In this document: positions 12,171-24,617 of the stretch, piece by piece
Layout: each line of letters starts with the position of its first letter
How positions within the stretch are numbered: the stretch's first letter is position 1
DNA from: Adiantum capillus-veneris
Taxonomy: Eukaryota > Streptophyta > Polypodiopsida > Polypodiales > Pteridaceae
Length of the DNA: 64,000 nt
Assembly: GCA_014529385.2 (NCBI GenBank)
Contig: CM043950.1
Coordinates: 150,290,945-150,354,944 of the forward strand
Direction of reading: 5' to 3'
Notes under the pieces: generated by a model
Seen by the model: only the letters and a program-made list of their open reading frames with translations
The model's database searches: none
Told to the model about the DNA's origin: nothing
Position numbers and translations under genes: made by a program

Positions 12171-13800
12171 GGGGGCCTTACAAATGTGCGCTTTTACCAC
12201 AGAAAATTACAAGGGTAAATCAGGCTCCATACTTAACATTAATGATGGGAGCATAACTTTGAAGTCAGCTCCTATAGAGGAAGTTTGGTTAGACAATCTA
12301 CCTGTTGATATGGAAAATGATGTACAATCCTTGTGTGGGGATTGTGGATCTGAAGCATTAGGAATTTCTAAACCATTGACTCTAAAAACACTACCCTCTT
12401 ACTTAGGAGACAATGAAGATGAGTCCAGAGTTTGTAGAACCACTCAGGTAAAAAGAGTGGAATAGACCCTAGAGGTAGACAACATCCATTCAATCATGTC
12501 TACACCCATTCAATGCACTCTTATTTTGGGAGAACCATTAAGTAATCAGACCATATTTATAGAATGATTTACAAAAAACTCTAGAGAAGGTGGGGATAAT
12601 AGGGCTAATTGCAAAAAATTTGGGAATTGGATAACAAGGAGATTAGATCCATCCCAATGAACAAAGTTGGAGAATACTACGAAGGGGAAGAAGGAAATGC
12701 AACCCTTCTGGTGACATATAATGATGTAGAAACCATGGCAATACTGGACAGTGGAGCAGGCATAGCCATAGCCACAAAAGTAGTATGGGAATCATGGGGA
12801 AAACCACTGATTAGACAAACTCGAATAAAATTACAATTGGCTGATGTACACATAGAAAAATCTCGAGGACTGCTTGAAAAAGTGATAGTTAGTTCGTGAG
12901 AATTGATTATCAATATACTTTTGTGATAGTGGACTTTGGGAAGATCCTTAACTATAAAATCATCTTGGGAATTCATGCGACAAGTACAACTCATTCAAGA
13001 TTGGGGAAAAAACTCATTCAAGATTGGGGAAACAATACTTGTACTTGAAGCAAGTGGGATCAATCACAAGGGTCCATTTGAAAGATTGCACTTATAACAA
13101 TGTCATGAAAACACCCATTCAAGAATTTGACTCACTCTCTTTGGCTGAATCAAAGCTTCCATCTTGGTTAAACAAAGACACACCTATTTGGATGTGTGGA
13201 GCCTTAGAAAGTGAGAGTTTAAATCGAGAAGAATGTATCTTAGAAAGGGATTTCATAGATGAACCATACATACATGAACCCTTTCTGGAGCATTTGTTTG
13301 AGCCATTTGAATGGACTCAAATTTTGGCAACAATGGATGTGTGTGTGAATACATCTATGTCTACTCAATTTTACAATAATGATGGATATGACATAATTCC
13401 CATACAAATGATCTCAACCCTTCACATTGAAGATGAAGTTTAGGAACCCAAGGAATAACTAAAAGCTCAATAAGTCTTTTCAAACCTCTATTCTGATGCT
13501 ACTAGCAAGTTTGAAGAACATTCAGCTACATTTGATGATTCTGGGTCAGAAAAAGAACATGTGAGAGACAAACTACTCATAAAAGGAGGAGAGGGAAAAA
13601 AAATTGACTTTCCAAACCAAAAAAGAAGAAAAAGAGACACAAGAAACTTGAAATCATCAGTTTCTAGCATAGCAAAGTTTCTAATGCAGATAGATACACA
13701 TGATTGTGTCAAGGACAAAATCGTGGGTAGATATCCTTCAGACAAAAAACAATGGACATCAAAAACATCAAGAAAAATGAGAAAGTAAACTCAATCAAAT
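12171..13800 (+). pseudogene. gag-pol linker and aspartic protease of element C
   Basis: The protease domain lies at 12609-12899 and has the retropepsin core AILDSGAGIAIATK, followed by a Leu-Ala-Asp-rich strand. The catalytic Asp-Ser-Gly triad is intact. Flanking frames at 12169-12465, 13024-13443 and 13561-13788 are acidic linker sequences shared with the minus-strand element at 53.0-54.0 kb; both contain the stretch MDVCVN followed by YDIIPIQM. Stops occur between these frames. The protease would process the Gag-Pol polyprotein. Confidence 0.75.
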
Positions 13801-13884
13801 CCTAAACAATATGATTTTGAATCATCCATGACACGGGTTGAATGAAAGAAAAAATATCAAGAGCTGAAGAAAACTCTAAAGGAG

Positions 13885-14510
13885 ATGTATACCGGAGGTG
13901 AAATGGAAACAACCGAGAAAGAGAGTAAAGCTGTAATGAGTGTTCCATCCCATTACAAGAAATATACTCTTCAAGAACAAAAGATCATAGTCGAACAACC
14001 TGTAAGGGAACTAACAAAACTGGGTGAGTCCTATGAAGGACCTGAAAATGCAAAGAAGATAGATCTAGCCCAACTAGGAGAAGAGTTTAGACCTGTCTAC
14101 ATTGCAAATGACTTGCTGGAAGAAGAAAAAGAGCTTTTGCTAAGCTTTCTAAAAGAATACCAAGATATCTTTTCTTGGTCTTATAAAGATCTCAAGCGTG
14201 TTGATCCAGAAATCTGTCAACATACCATACCTATGAGAGATGATGCGAAACCAAGTAGACAAAGGCATATACTTCTAACAAAACATTTTCCAAAAATATC
14301 AGAGAAGAGATAGACAAGCTCAAGAAAGCCAAATTCTTTATGAAATTGAACACGCAGAGTGGGTGTCTCTGATTGTGATAGTACCCAAGAAAAACAAAAA
14401 TTAAGAGTGTCTGTCAATCTCAAAAAAGTGAATGCAGCCACCATTAGAGATAACTAACTTCTTCCAATCACCGAGCATGTTTTAGAACAAGTTGCAAGAA
14501 AAGAAGCTTG
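13885..14510 (+). pseudogene. Reverse transcriptase N-terminal part of element C
   Basis: The plus-strand frame 13885-14313 and its frameshifted continuation to about 14510 encode the start of a gypsy RT. Motifs are FLKEYQDIFSWSYKDL, DPEICQHTIPM and, after the frameshift, the VNLKKVNAATIRDN fingers motif. It stops abruptly at about 14510, where an inverted RNase H fragment is joined. The palm domain with the catalytic YxDD box is missing, so this copy cannot reverse transcribe. Confidence 0.75.
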
Positions 14511-14900
14511 TGTAATAGGAAGTGGTATTTGGGAATCCACTTGAGCTATGGTCATCAATGAAGCCATATTTTTTTTATCAATGGGGTATCATCTCCACAG
14601 AGAATAGATATGCATATGGTAGATCATTGTCTACCCCTTTTGGTGGTTCTCCTCAAATAACACTTGATAAATAATATGATCTTTAGTGTGGTGCCATTTT
14701 TTACAACTACAATGAAATCAAATTCCAAAAGAATGATGAACCATCTCAATATTCTCCCTGTGTTGCATGACTTCTTCACCAAATACAATAAAGCTTGGTG
14801 GTCCACAAAGAACAATTTTTTTTTTGCTAACAGGTAATGTGTATACTTTTTTATGGCATAGATCATCCCTAATCCTTCTCTTTCTATGGTTGCAAGAAGC
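14511..14900 (-). pseudogene. Inverted RNase H fragment inside element C
   Basis: Minus-strand translation contains EREGLGMIYAIKKY, HYLLAKKKLFFVDHQALLYLV and TGRILRWFIILLEFDF, the RT-RNase H connection and RNase H region of gypsy elements. It corresponds to 51000-51400 of the minus-strand element but is flanked on both sides by plus-strand pol sequence. The breakpoints are near 14510, where the GTTGCAAG...AAGCTT RT sequence stops, and near 14900, where integrase sequence resumes. This is a small inversion accompanied by deletion of the RT palm and most of integrase. Confidence 0.7.
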
Positions 14901-14904
14901 TCGG

Positions 14905-15480
14905 TATTGACTAAAGTGGCTAGTTCATGACAAATTGATTGGGAAATGAATCTACATTCCACTCTGTGGGCTTATGGAGTTTCATTCAAGACATCTTTAA
15001 ATGCTACAGCCTTTAATCTTGTTTATGGTCTTGATGCCATACTATCGATGGAATTTCTTTTGCCAACACTAAGGGTAGCAAAAGATCTTGAGTGGACCAT
15101 TGTCAAAGAGGCTTGAAGATTTAGAAAAGCTTGATGAGAAAATTATAACAGCTATAAGTCACATCTATGCACAAAAACAAAAGCAAAAACAATTTTGTGA
15201 TTCACATCTAGTGACAAAAATCTTCAAAAAAAAAAAACCCAGTTTTAGTGTATTCCCTTAAGCAACACATTCCTAAATTCAAGGAGGGAAATGGACCGTT
15301 TATTATTGAAGACGTATCTCCAATTGGAGCAGCTAACTTGTCCACTCTAGATGGTGAACCAATTGAACCAATGGCTACCTAGATTAGTGGATGCTGCTTA
15401 AAGAAGTACCATTTTCCACTAACCAATGATTTTCTAGAGAAGATGCATGCAGCAAAGCAAAGAAAGATGAAATGATAGCA
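14905..15480 (+). pseudogene. Integrase C-terminal part of element C
   Basis: Plus-strand codons show the end of the gypsy integrase core (LTKVA, then DWEMNLHSTLWAYGVSFKTSLN, then FNLVYGLDAI). A Lys/Gln-rich stretch and the chromo/GPF-like end with GPFIIEDV and DGEPIEPM follow. It aligns with the minus-strand integrase at about 49.48-50.0 kb. The catalytic core upstream is deleted. Frameshifts and stops are frequent. Confidence 0.65.
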
Positions 15481-15629
15481 GGTTATTAATGAAGCCCAAG
15501 AGGAAGCTCAACTTTGAGTACTTAAGAGGAAAGCTGCTTTGAGAAATCAACAAACACCTATTCCCATCAACACTTTGGAACCAGATGACAGACTATGGAA
15601 ATTGAAGAACAATGTAGTGTCAATGGATG

Positions 15630-15930
15630 ATGAAGGTTGGGTGGAATGGAGCTTCTCATCAAAGTACAACTGAACAATCATAGCATGAATTCATTGGTAG
15701 ATATTGGAGCTTGAATGACTGCAGCTAGTTATTTTCACTTACAAGAAAGCGCCGAATCAGTCTTTTGCATCGGGATATCTGCTATCAAAGGATGCAACAG
15801 AAACCCAACACCGGCAATGGGAGTAGTCAACTTGAATGTGATAGTACATGATGTTCATTCCCTCATCAATTTGTATACACGCCAAACGAACATATGAATA
15901 AAACAATGATTCTTGGAATCTCATGGATGT
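15630..15930 (+). pseudogene. Second protease-like segment downstream of integrase (element C)
   Basis: The translation includes LLIKVQLNNHSMNSLVDIGA, a stop, then the ISAIKGCNRNPTPAMGVVNL block. The hydrophobic-V-D-x-G-A core resembles a retropepsin active site, and the downstream G-hydrophobic-V-x-L pattern resembles its later strands. The same segment follows integrase in the minus-strand element at 48985-49250, so it is a family feature, not a chance frame. A normal protease already lies upstream of RT in both elements. Function unknown: it could be a degenerate protease duplicate or part of an additional ORF. Confidence 0.5.
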
Positions 15931-16593
15931 GGACGTACAAGGAAGTACCAAATTGGACACCAATCAACTAGACAAGCTATCACCTAAAGGAGGACAACTC
16001 ATCGTTCCAATTGCATTGAGCAAAGAGGAATGGAAAAGAGGTCACCCACAGAAGAAACAGGGGAGTCATCAATCTAAGTCGACATTTAGACACAAAAATG
16101 CTACAAGTAGCATGCAAGGTGTCAGGCAAATATGGGTACCAAAAGCACAAATCAAGGACAATCTGTCTCAGATTTGGGTGCCAAAAAACTCATCTACATT
16201 ACTGACAAAAGTTTCACATTTGACAACTCACCAAAAAACATCTTTTAGAAAAGAAACTAGAACTAGATGGGTTTGGAGGAAAAAGGAGCATTATCTTCTC
16301 CACAAACTGTAAAGCTGATGAAGCAATGGAAAGTTAAATCTCAAAGAGCTTCACCACAACCGCTCATCAAGGGCAAACCACAATACCAATGGAGAGTTAA
16401 AGCTCACCAACCATCATCATCGATACCTACAGCTCAGGAATTCAGTGTGCCAAAGCATCCAAATGGTACAATCAGACAAAGAGCACGCAAATTACAAAAC
16501 TTGCTATTTAGAAAACTTCAACAGGAAACCTTGACCACGAAAACCCTTGAGTTAACTACTCAAGACCCAACTCTTGCACAACATGTTTTTTAA
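15923..16593 (+). pseudogene. Post-integrase ORF with Trp-containing repeats (element C)
   Basis: Two overlapping plus-strand frames (15923-16312 and 16267-16593) encode a Lys/Gln/Ser-rich sequence. It repeats a short aromatic-basic motif: QIWVPKAQ, QIWVPKNS, TRWVWRKK, QWKVKSQ, QWRVKAH. I do not recognise the family. The spacing of about 20-35 residues suggests degenerate internal repeats. It lies where some plant gypsy lineages carry extra ORFs between pol and the 3' LTR. A frameshift near 16290 divides it. Confidence 0.4.
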
Positions 16594-17680
16594 ATTTCAT
16601 TGATCTTTGAGCATAGTAGAGCCAACAACGGCTATGCATAGACACAATTATTCAGCCCATGCACACAGTCGTCCCAAGTACTCCATCTAGAAGGGGTGGA
16701 AGGGAACTTCAGTAATAATTAAAGGCAATGTTTGAAGAGGAAGAAAAAAATTTGGATTTTAACGTGTGGTTTTTGCAGAATTACCTAATAATGCCCTTAA
16801 AAAATCATCAATAGGAGAATTTCAATTGATAACATCTCCCCGATGAGTGTAAATAGTGTATATACTATCAAAAAATACATCAAAAATAGCCTTTTTTCTT
16901 ATTTTATCAAATTTTCCTAATATTGGAACTAAAGATGGAGAAATCCACCACAAATTAAAAAAATAGTGTTTTCCAATGGATTTTCTTAATTATTGATTTT
17001 TTAGCTTTGCTTTTTTAGTGCATTTTATTATTTTCTTTGATTTTTCTAATAAACAGGTCAAAAATTAATAATAAATAACAAATAAGCTCAAATGGAGAAA
17101 CTGAAGATACATTGATGATCAGAAGAACAAGGCAGACATGCACAAAAATGTTCAATCAAAACGACAAATGGAAGCGGAAGCCTAAATTAGGCCGCCAAGG
17201 CCTACTCTTGCAAACTCTTGCAGGATGAGCTAACAGAGTCCGATTCAGGAAATTTTTGAGTCTAACATAGATTTCACGGCCTAGTAAGACTAACAGGGGA
17301 ATCTGGGGAAAAATAGTTGGGAGGTCCGAGTATAGATATCCAAGGTAGCCCAAAATCACCTCATTTTTACTAATCCCTCTTGGAGGAGAGAGCTTTCTAT
17401 CTTCTTCGCACACGATTTTCGGAGTCCACGGTCGCCCATTTTCAGCGACGTCTCACACCAGACATGAGGGGTAAGTTCTAAACTTATCAAAGAATGTTTC
17501 AATACAACCAGGGAGGTCTAGGCTCACGAAAAGACCCTAGAATCCTAGCTATGTACGAATGCCTACGACACAAAAACGACCATAGCAGTCTATTAGCTCA
17601 AGCGAATCGAACGAGACTTGAAGTGTAGCATGCCCCTAGATAGTAGAACACCTGCATATCATTGGATGACCATTTGGTAG
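16594..17680. other. Unassigned stretch between elements C and F
   Basis: No 3' LTR related to LTR C is visible here, so element C is truncated. A purine tract at about 16690-16710 could be a polypurine tract, but no TG-starting LTR of the C family follows it. The segment 17156-17600 is less AT-rich and looks single-copy-like, but its open frames carry no recognisable motifs. Confidence 0.4.
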
Positions 17681-17895
17681 TGTGAGATCCTCAACCCACC
17701 AATACCAAAATCAAAATGGGGTCCTTGACAGGTCTCTAGGCGTAATAAAAGTCAGAGTCTCTAAACAAGAAAAATCCAAGGAATAGATCTTTACCATTGA
17801 CAATGGCTTGGGTGCATAGCCCTATAAGAATACCTAGTCCTATCTCGCAGCAAAAACGAGACAATGTATTAAAAGTCAAACTATTTTGTTCGAGT
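17681..17895 (-). mobile_element. 3' LTR fragment of element F
   Basis: This segment matches 20201-20410 in the same orientation, with few differences. The shared block begins TGTGAGATCC (minus strand ends GGATCTCACA) and runs through CCTTGACAGGTCTCTAGG. The match stops at about 17895, so only the last ~215 bp of this LTR remain. Confidence 0.7.
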
Positions 17896-20186
17896 GGCAT
17901 CCTTGGTGTGATAATCTTTCCACTTTACCAAGTGTTCCTGATTACTCTAAGAGTTCTTTCTAGTTTCAAGGATACAATCTGGTTGGAGTTTCTACAATTT
18001 CTCGCTAATTATTTGCTACTCAGTCTTTCCCAAGAAACTCTCAGTGTTGAGCCCATCTTAAAAACCTTTACAAACCAATTGTATCATCTCAAAAACTAGG
18101 TTAAATCCATTCAGAGCAATCATCATTTGACAAGTACTATGTATTCCATCTTTGCCAATCTAAACGCGCTCGGTGTGTTCTTAACCTTCTTAGCAATCTA
18201 CGTTCGGCACAAGCTTCCACCAGTGCACCAGAGGTATCCCCTCTGTGCTCTATCTTGGTTGACCAATAATATGTAAAGGGTTTTAAGAGGTATCATACCA
18301 AAAGTTCTTTTTGGCTTCCTATTAGTCTTGTACATTAATACTTTCATATCTAGATTATTTTCCAAGGAAGGCTATTGTGTGCACAAAGAATGTGAGTTGT
18401 TTTGTTGATAACTATCTCATCTTCAAAATTCAAATTCTTGTCTTACTATCGTGAACATGTTGAGCTCTAGGATTGCTAATTGTGGCCAAATGAGTGGCTC
18501 TTCCATCTTCCTTGTTCATTAAGGTAGGTTCTCCCATGATTGCATAAGCTCTGGCTCCTCTTGCTCTTCATCTACCTCGTCTTCCATTTCTACCTCCTCT
18601 TAGATTGTCTCCTTGATTTTTGGAAATGGCTCTAGAAATAGTTCGAGGGTTTTTCTTTTCTGAACAATTATTCCTATAGTGTCCCATTTGATTGCATCCA
18701 TAGAATCTAACATTTTGGAAGGTCTACTACAAGTTCACTGCTGCAACTACTCCATGTTGTTGATATCCTTGGTTGAAAGTTCCCTTGGCTTTTCCCCTGA
18801 GGTTATTAAATCCATTATTAAATTTCATTAATTAAATCCCAGGGCAAAAGGCTTGGCCCTGAGATGGGCGTCATGAATTGATGTAGGCCTCATGGCTTTG
18901 AGACGTGTACTCAAGGGTTTATTTGACAGAAGCGAGCAATCTGCTGCTCCATTTTCATCTTGGGAGCATAGCATCCTAAGGACACAAATTTTTTGTAGTA
19001 CTTCTCTAGAGAGAGTCCTAGCTGGCGTAGACCAAAGAATTCGTTCATCTTAATAGCCTGATGTGCAGGAGGGAGATAGCGTTCTTTAATTGCCTGCTTC
19101 ATTTTCTCCCAAGATGGACTACTCATGGGATTATATCTGCAGTGTTTCTTCAACCAAAGTTTGGAATCTCCATCGAGACGGAACATACCCAACATTGTTT
19201 GGTTTTCTTGAGTAGTTCCTGTGGCTTTGTAAAAGTCGTCCATAGCATCTAGCCATGCTTCGACATCTCGCTCTCAATTCGATATCTCCCTTGAAGGCAG
19301 GGAGTTGGACTTGCTTTAGTAGTAATTTTTTCTCTTGAGTAACAGTGTAAAGACTATTTAGGTGAATATTACCCTGGGATTGAATTAGTGAAATTTAGTA
19401 CTAGATGAAAATCTCTCTTACTTATTCTTTTAACTTATCTCATACTCAATAAATTTTGCACATAGGATGAAGACAATTGCCAAACCATAAACAAAACTGC
19501 TTATAGTATACCCATGAGAACCATAGTATGTACAAAAGTTAATACAATCCATGAAGATTCTACTATGTACAAGGGTAACAACAGCCCTATACGAGAACCT
19601 TGTGGATATTTTGGGAGGATTAGATATAGAATCAAAATATACAACATCTTTTGGTCCTCTATAACTTGGGCCTACTCCTATGGGCCTAAATCTATTGGAC
19701 ATATTACTTTAGACACATGATCAAACACCCACTGACTTTGTGATACTTGGACATCATCTATTACAAGGGTTTCCTTTGGATTCTCCATCCCAATGAAAAA
19801 ATATACTTCAATCACTTGAAAATATTTGGCCCATTTGAATCTCTTCATATTTAATTATAAAACTTCTAAATCTCCCGCATCAATGAAGAAAATTCCACCA
19901 GATCTTGACCATCTGATCCTCCAAGTAGAAGGAGAAAATCTCTTATCTAACCATTTCATCACGCTTTTTCGTATTGAATAGTGTCATGATATGCAAGCCC
20001 TTATCAACCTAATGTTGAAATCCATAGACTTGCGGTAGGCCTCATGGAGATCTTCCTGCAAAGATGGGGATAATTCTCTCTCTTTCTTTCTCTCCCTCTT
20101 TTCAGTTTAATTGAATTTGTCAAAGATCACTTATTTCAACCAACACCTTAAACTTTTCCTTAGGTCCAAGACTTTAATTAACACAT
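17896..20186 (-). pseudogene. Element F internal region with gag (Ty3/gypsy)
   Basis: The minus-strand frame 19243-18911 is a clear retrotransposon gag: MDDFYKATGTTQENQ, LDGDSKLWLKKHC, then WEKMKQAIKERYLPP and LRQLGLSLEKYYKKFVSL. About 250 bp further down (18670-18730) the minus strand reads FYGCNQMGHYRNNC, a CCHC zinc knuckle whose first Cys has become Phe. Gag plus an iMet primer site fits the chromovirus-like (Tekay/Del) gypsy group. Pol is essentially absent, and 17896-18600 has no recognisable coding motif. Confidence 0.65.
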
Positions 20187-20187
20187 A

Positions 20188-20198
20188 CTCTGATACCA
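20188..20198 (-). other. Primer-binding site of element F (initiator tRNA-Met)
   Basis: The minus strand reads TGGTATCAGAG two bases after the LTR end (GGATCTCACA|AG). This is the standard plant LTR retrotransposon site complementary to initiator tRNA-Met. Confidence 0.8.
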
Positions 20199-20200
20199 CT

Positions 20201-21320
20201 TGTGAGATCCCCAACCCACAAATACCAAAATCGGGATGGAGTCCTTGACAGGTCTCTAGGCCTAATAAAAATTAGAGTCTCCAAACAAGAAAAATTCAAG
20301 GAATAGACCTTTACCATTGACAATGGCTTTGTTCCATAGCCCTCGAAGAAGACCTAGTCCTGTCTCATAGCCGAAACGGGACAAGGTATTAAAAGTCCAA
20401 AACTATTTCGGCCCTATAACTACCACAAATTGGGTTAAGGTATTCTCAACCGACGCTTTTTCCCCCACTGGTGAAATCCTCTTCCAATTGGAGAAGTTTA
20501 CTAAATGCTCTTAGTGTGTAGGAACGGATAGTTACCTGACTAATCAGGTCTACCTGTTGATGATTGACAACCTTAATCAATCCCCGCTTACCACCCAGCA
20601 CTCACACATGATTCATTTGATTCCTAATTACTATCACATTGCTTTAACATTTAAAATAATGGGTTCTTTTAACTATTTGTTATAGTAATTCCTTCAATCA
20701 AGTGTTAAAGACAGCATTGAAAAGCATTCTTTTAGCAAACAAACATCTATAAACTTAAGACAGGGTACTGTCAATCAAAACGTTGTCCATAATAACCATG
20801 ACTAGTACTCTTCTTGTCTCAAGACCACCTAAGGGTGAAAAAAAATGGCACCCATTCCTTATTCACAATTTGGGGTGGATTAACCCCCACCCAAGGTTCG
20901 GGGTGCCCATACACCAAACCAATTGCCCATACAACTAGGTGCCTCCCCTAGGATAAAAACAATATCCTAACTTATGTAGAAACATCAAGACATGACACGG
21001 AGTAGAAACTCGTCGTTCATGGGGCTAATCGACTTATCCATCGTTGGAAAGCTATCATTATCATGAAAATATACCAAGGAGTTGGAGGTGTCTTGAGACA
21101 AGCTGTCTTAAGAATGATCAATCATCTCTTTCCTAATTCAACCAGTTTTAGCCCAAAAAATTATTTCCTAATTACAAACAATGCTATTCGATTTCTTGGA
21201 AGTTACCTTCCGTTTACGGTCAATTATTCCTTTTTTGATTCTTAGTCACTCCTTACGTAAGCAATGTTAACTTATAAAAGAATTTAAAACTATTTAAAGA
21301 CTTAATTGAATAAATGTAAA
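20201..21320 (-). mobile_element. 5' LTR of element F
   Basis: The LTR end at 20201 is fixed by the adjacent primer-binding site and by the copy at 17681. The LTR start is uncertain and is placed before 21330, where a different gag fragment begins. No matching target duplication was found. Confidence 0.5.
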
Positions 21321-21329
21321 CCACCTGGG

Positions 21330-21486
21330 ACTGATCAGCCATCTATTGCTGCGCTGGCATCTAAAGACTCTCCTCCATAGGTCTACTACTAGGCCTAGCC
21401 TCATGGTCATGGGACGCCCTAGTCCTTTTGTGCCTTGTATCTTCCTCATCGGACTGAGGATTTCCTCGGGTCCTCTTTGGAGCCAT
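21330..21486 (-). pseudogene. gag N-terminus fragment of a second gypsy copy
   Basis: The minus-strand ATG at 21486 opens MAPKRTRGNPQSDEED, then a RHKRTRASHDHEARPSSRP-type basic start. Chromovirus-type gag proteins often begin this way, and the frame shifts after about 40 codons. It lies upstream of LTR F, so it is either a separate truncated copy or evidence that LTR F is itself an insertion. Confidence 0.4.
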
Positions 21487-21639
21487 AGTGGTAGCCTTAT
21501 GAAAGGATACTTAATCGATTAGAGAATGAATTGAATAATCTCTCTTATTTCTTTTACCCAAAAATATGGATTTTTGGACTAAGTAAATGTCTGGGTGAGA
21601 TATTTTTTTCCTCAACTTCATAGTAGTATTATTGTGCTC

Positions 21640-22450
21640 TTGTAATTATCGCATAATTATTAGAGCTATTTTACTAATGTCCCTATTTAATTTCTCTTCA
21701 AACATACCCTAATGTGGCTTTAGTAATCTATGAATTACTTATCTACTTGAAAAATATTTATCCTAGGTAGAATTTGAGGTATTATAACCCTGGTAATTAT
21801 CTTGCTAGCTTATAAATTGATTTACTAATTTCCCTTCTTCATTTACAGTAAAAAAAATAGATAATATTAGCTAAGATAATTAGCTAAACTAATTATTTGT
21901 CCTTAAGGTAATTACTTTGACTTCTTAATGTTGTTTTCCATCTCTGGTAATTACCATAAAATTATATAAAAATTAATTTTCTAATTTCCCTTCCCACTTT
22001 ATAGACAAAATCAGATAATATTAGCTAAGGTTATTAGCTAAACTAATTATCTGTACATGACCTATTTATCTCAGATTTTTATCAGTCAATTCTACCTTTG
22101 ATGATCAATATATAATTATCTAAGTAATTTAACTAATTTCCCTTATAATTTATGCTCCAAAACAAACAATTTTGGTCTAATTAATTAGATAAACTAACTT
22201 TTTGTGCATGCCCTAATTATATTGGAATTCTAACATTGATTTCTATCTCTCACAAACACTATATATTTATCTAAGTAATTTAACTAATTTCTCACGTTAA
22301 TTTATACTCAAAAATAGATAATTTTGGCCTAATTAATTAGATAAACTAATTTCCAATGCATGCCCTAATTAGTTCGTCTTTCTAACATTGATCTCTATCT
22401 TTAATAAATATTGTATATTTATTTTAGTAATTTAGCTAATTTCCCCTGTT
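21640..22450. repeat. Degenerate ~150 bp tandem repeat, 5-6 units
   Basis: The unit pattern recurs about every 150 bp. It is a CTCT/GGTAATTAT start, then TAATTTxxCTAATTTCCCTT, then a TTTATAxxCAAAAxxAGATAAT block, then TTAGCTAAACTAATTATxTGT or ATTAGATAAACTAACTTTTTG, then CATGCCCTAATTA. Unit starts are near 21640, 21790, 21945, 22100, 22245 and 22395. The last three units resemble each other most. It is AT-rich with no coding potential. Confidence 0.7.
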
Positions 22451-22891
22451 AATCTTAAATATTTTATGTGTACCAAACATATTACATTTTGCATATTGTA
22501 TCTCTTTAAGATTTTAGGCATAATAAACAATACAATGTAGATGCAAATTGTCTCATTTAGTCTCTTTCCTTGCAAATCATATGTAAACTTATTCAAATAT
22601 GTTTCGCTATAAGCACAACTATAATAGTTTTGGCATAGGTACAATGCGCACTAGCTCGAAAATAACCTAGGAATTATTGCATGGACATGATGTATACGTA
22701 GCATGAGACAACATTAATATGACTACTATCTTAGATATGTAGGTAGCATGGAAACAATGTTAACCTAACTTCTATCTTAAAATAAGAGTGAAAGAAATGA
22801 CGTGCTCTAAAAGTTCAAAATTTTTTACTATTCTCAACACACTACAAAAGCAAAAAAACCTATAAAGTCATGTTTGTACCACAAAATCATT

Positions 22892-24470
22892 TCACCTACA
22901 AGGTAAAATAAAGATTTTTACCCCTTGTACTTTGCCATTATCAACATACTCCCCATCTTGTTTCTCTACCAAGGTCCCAGATTGTGCATTGAATGAATTT
23001 TTATCAAAGATCTCACCTCCCTTTCTATCATAAATAGGCCAATTTCCCTTATGGTAAAACATCCATAAGAGCAATACCTCCATCTACAAAATCACCAAAA
23101 ATTTGAGAAAACCAAACTGAGCATAGATTTACCTATGATTTTTTCACACGGCCCACCCTTTCTCTGATGCTTTTATGCTTGTAGCGCTGGGGTATAATCA
23201 AAAATATTGTTTGGTATGACTTGAAACCCATCATTTTAGCATGCTTACTTACAACCCCAGATTGATTTGAAGAGAAAAGAGTAATGTACCGCCCTTAATT
23301 TGCAACTAGAAGTGAAGCTACCCTTTTACCTAGCTTACTAGAGAAATGGTTCCACTCTGGAACCTGTGCCAATGTAAATGAAAGAATTTTTCTCACAATC
23401 ACAACTAAATATCAATAAAAAGAAATAAATGATGATCATTTTATACCACATCATTGCTAAAGCTCTCAATTAAAAAGCATGTAGGGTAATCGGCAAATAC
23501 GAGGGAGGCAACAATCATACTCTCTGTACCCTCCAATGTCAATCTCTTGTTGCCAAACTCTTTTAAAAAGAAGAGAATCCTTTAAACAAACATTATTTTG
23601 TTTGACTACATGTATAATTGCACAAATAAAGTAGAATTGAAACCATGTAATTTCACAGACCGTGCTTCCTCATGATGAGTAATATTGCATAGATCCATGC
23701 ATATTTCTTGAATATTAGTGTCACTCTTCCTCAATGTAACTAGGTAATATTCAAATCAAGGACAAAGTCAAGTAAGATATGGTTACAACATAAATTGTTT
23801 CAAACATATCAACCTATACTTGAAGCTTTATCATCATCCTTCTCTCCCTTTGTTGCATTTGCGGCTGACCTTTGAGACTTCTTTGGGACACAAGATTGCA
23901 TAAAACCAAGCCTTTTTTTAGTTGAAAAGCCTATAGAAGGCTCTAGATGTGGTTTATTTTTATTGAGTGAGTTTGTGGACTTGTCTTTTATAGATGATGC
24001 TCCCACTTTTATGGCTGATTCTACCTCATCCACTATTGTGGCTGCCACCAGAGACACATTTTCTTGCTCTATAAAATGCAATAGTTATCTTAGAATAAAT
24101 ACTTCATTAATGTAGAAAAATCACACTTTTTGGATAAGAAAAAGTTAGCCTCACCTCTTGGATAAGAAAAAGACATACCAATGTAAACTTCTTGGGTAAG
24201 AGCTAGTGGGATACTCCAACCACCATGGGCAATACTTTATCCCGCAATCATTCATTCCTCTATCGGCCATCAACATGGGTAACATACAATCATGTCAGCA
24301 ATATCCTTCCCATCTTCCACCCTTGTTGGCATAATCTCTAATGAGTGCTCATCAAATACTTTTACAAGCCATCTATTAGTGCAAAAACATCCATTGTAAA
24401 AAAAATGGTAAATTCAACAACCAACCAATTGAAATAAACATTATCACAATGAGCTAATAGTCATCACCTA
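22892..24470 (-). pseudogene. Exon-like pieces of an unidentified gene, downstream half
   Basis: Minus-strand exon-like segments with splice-like edges lie at about 24380-24180 (VKVFDEHSLEIMPTRVEDG, then DIADMIVCYPC, three stops, HGGWSIPLALTQEVYI), 24081-23810 (Lys/Ser-rich, SIGFSTKKRLGFMQSCVPKKS) and 23083-22892 (CFTIREIGLF-type region). I recognise no family. The in-frame stops point to a pseudogene. Similar exon-like pieces occur at 31543-33241 on the same strand, and the microsatellite-rich LTR element H lies exactly between them, so I infer one gene split by that insertion. Confidence 0.35.
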
Positions 24471-24616
24471 TAAAGAAGCTGACAAGTGCAAGCACAAAAC
24501 AGACCCCAGTGGCCTCTATGCCATTGGGAGTGATAGGGGGCACCGCCTAGCTTTAAGCGGCTAGGACGTGGACAACAGCAATTCAAATGACAACAACACA
24601 GCGCACCGTAGGGGGG

Positions 24617-24617
24617 G

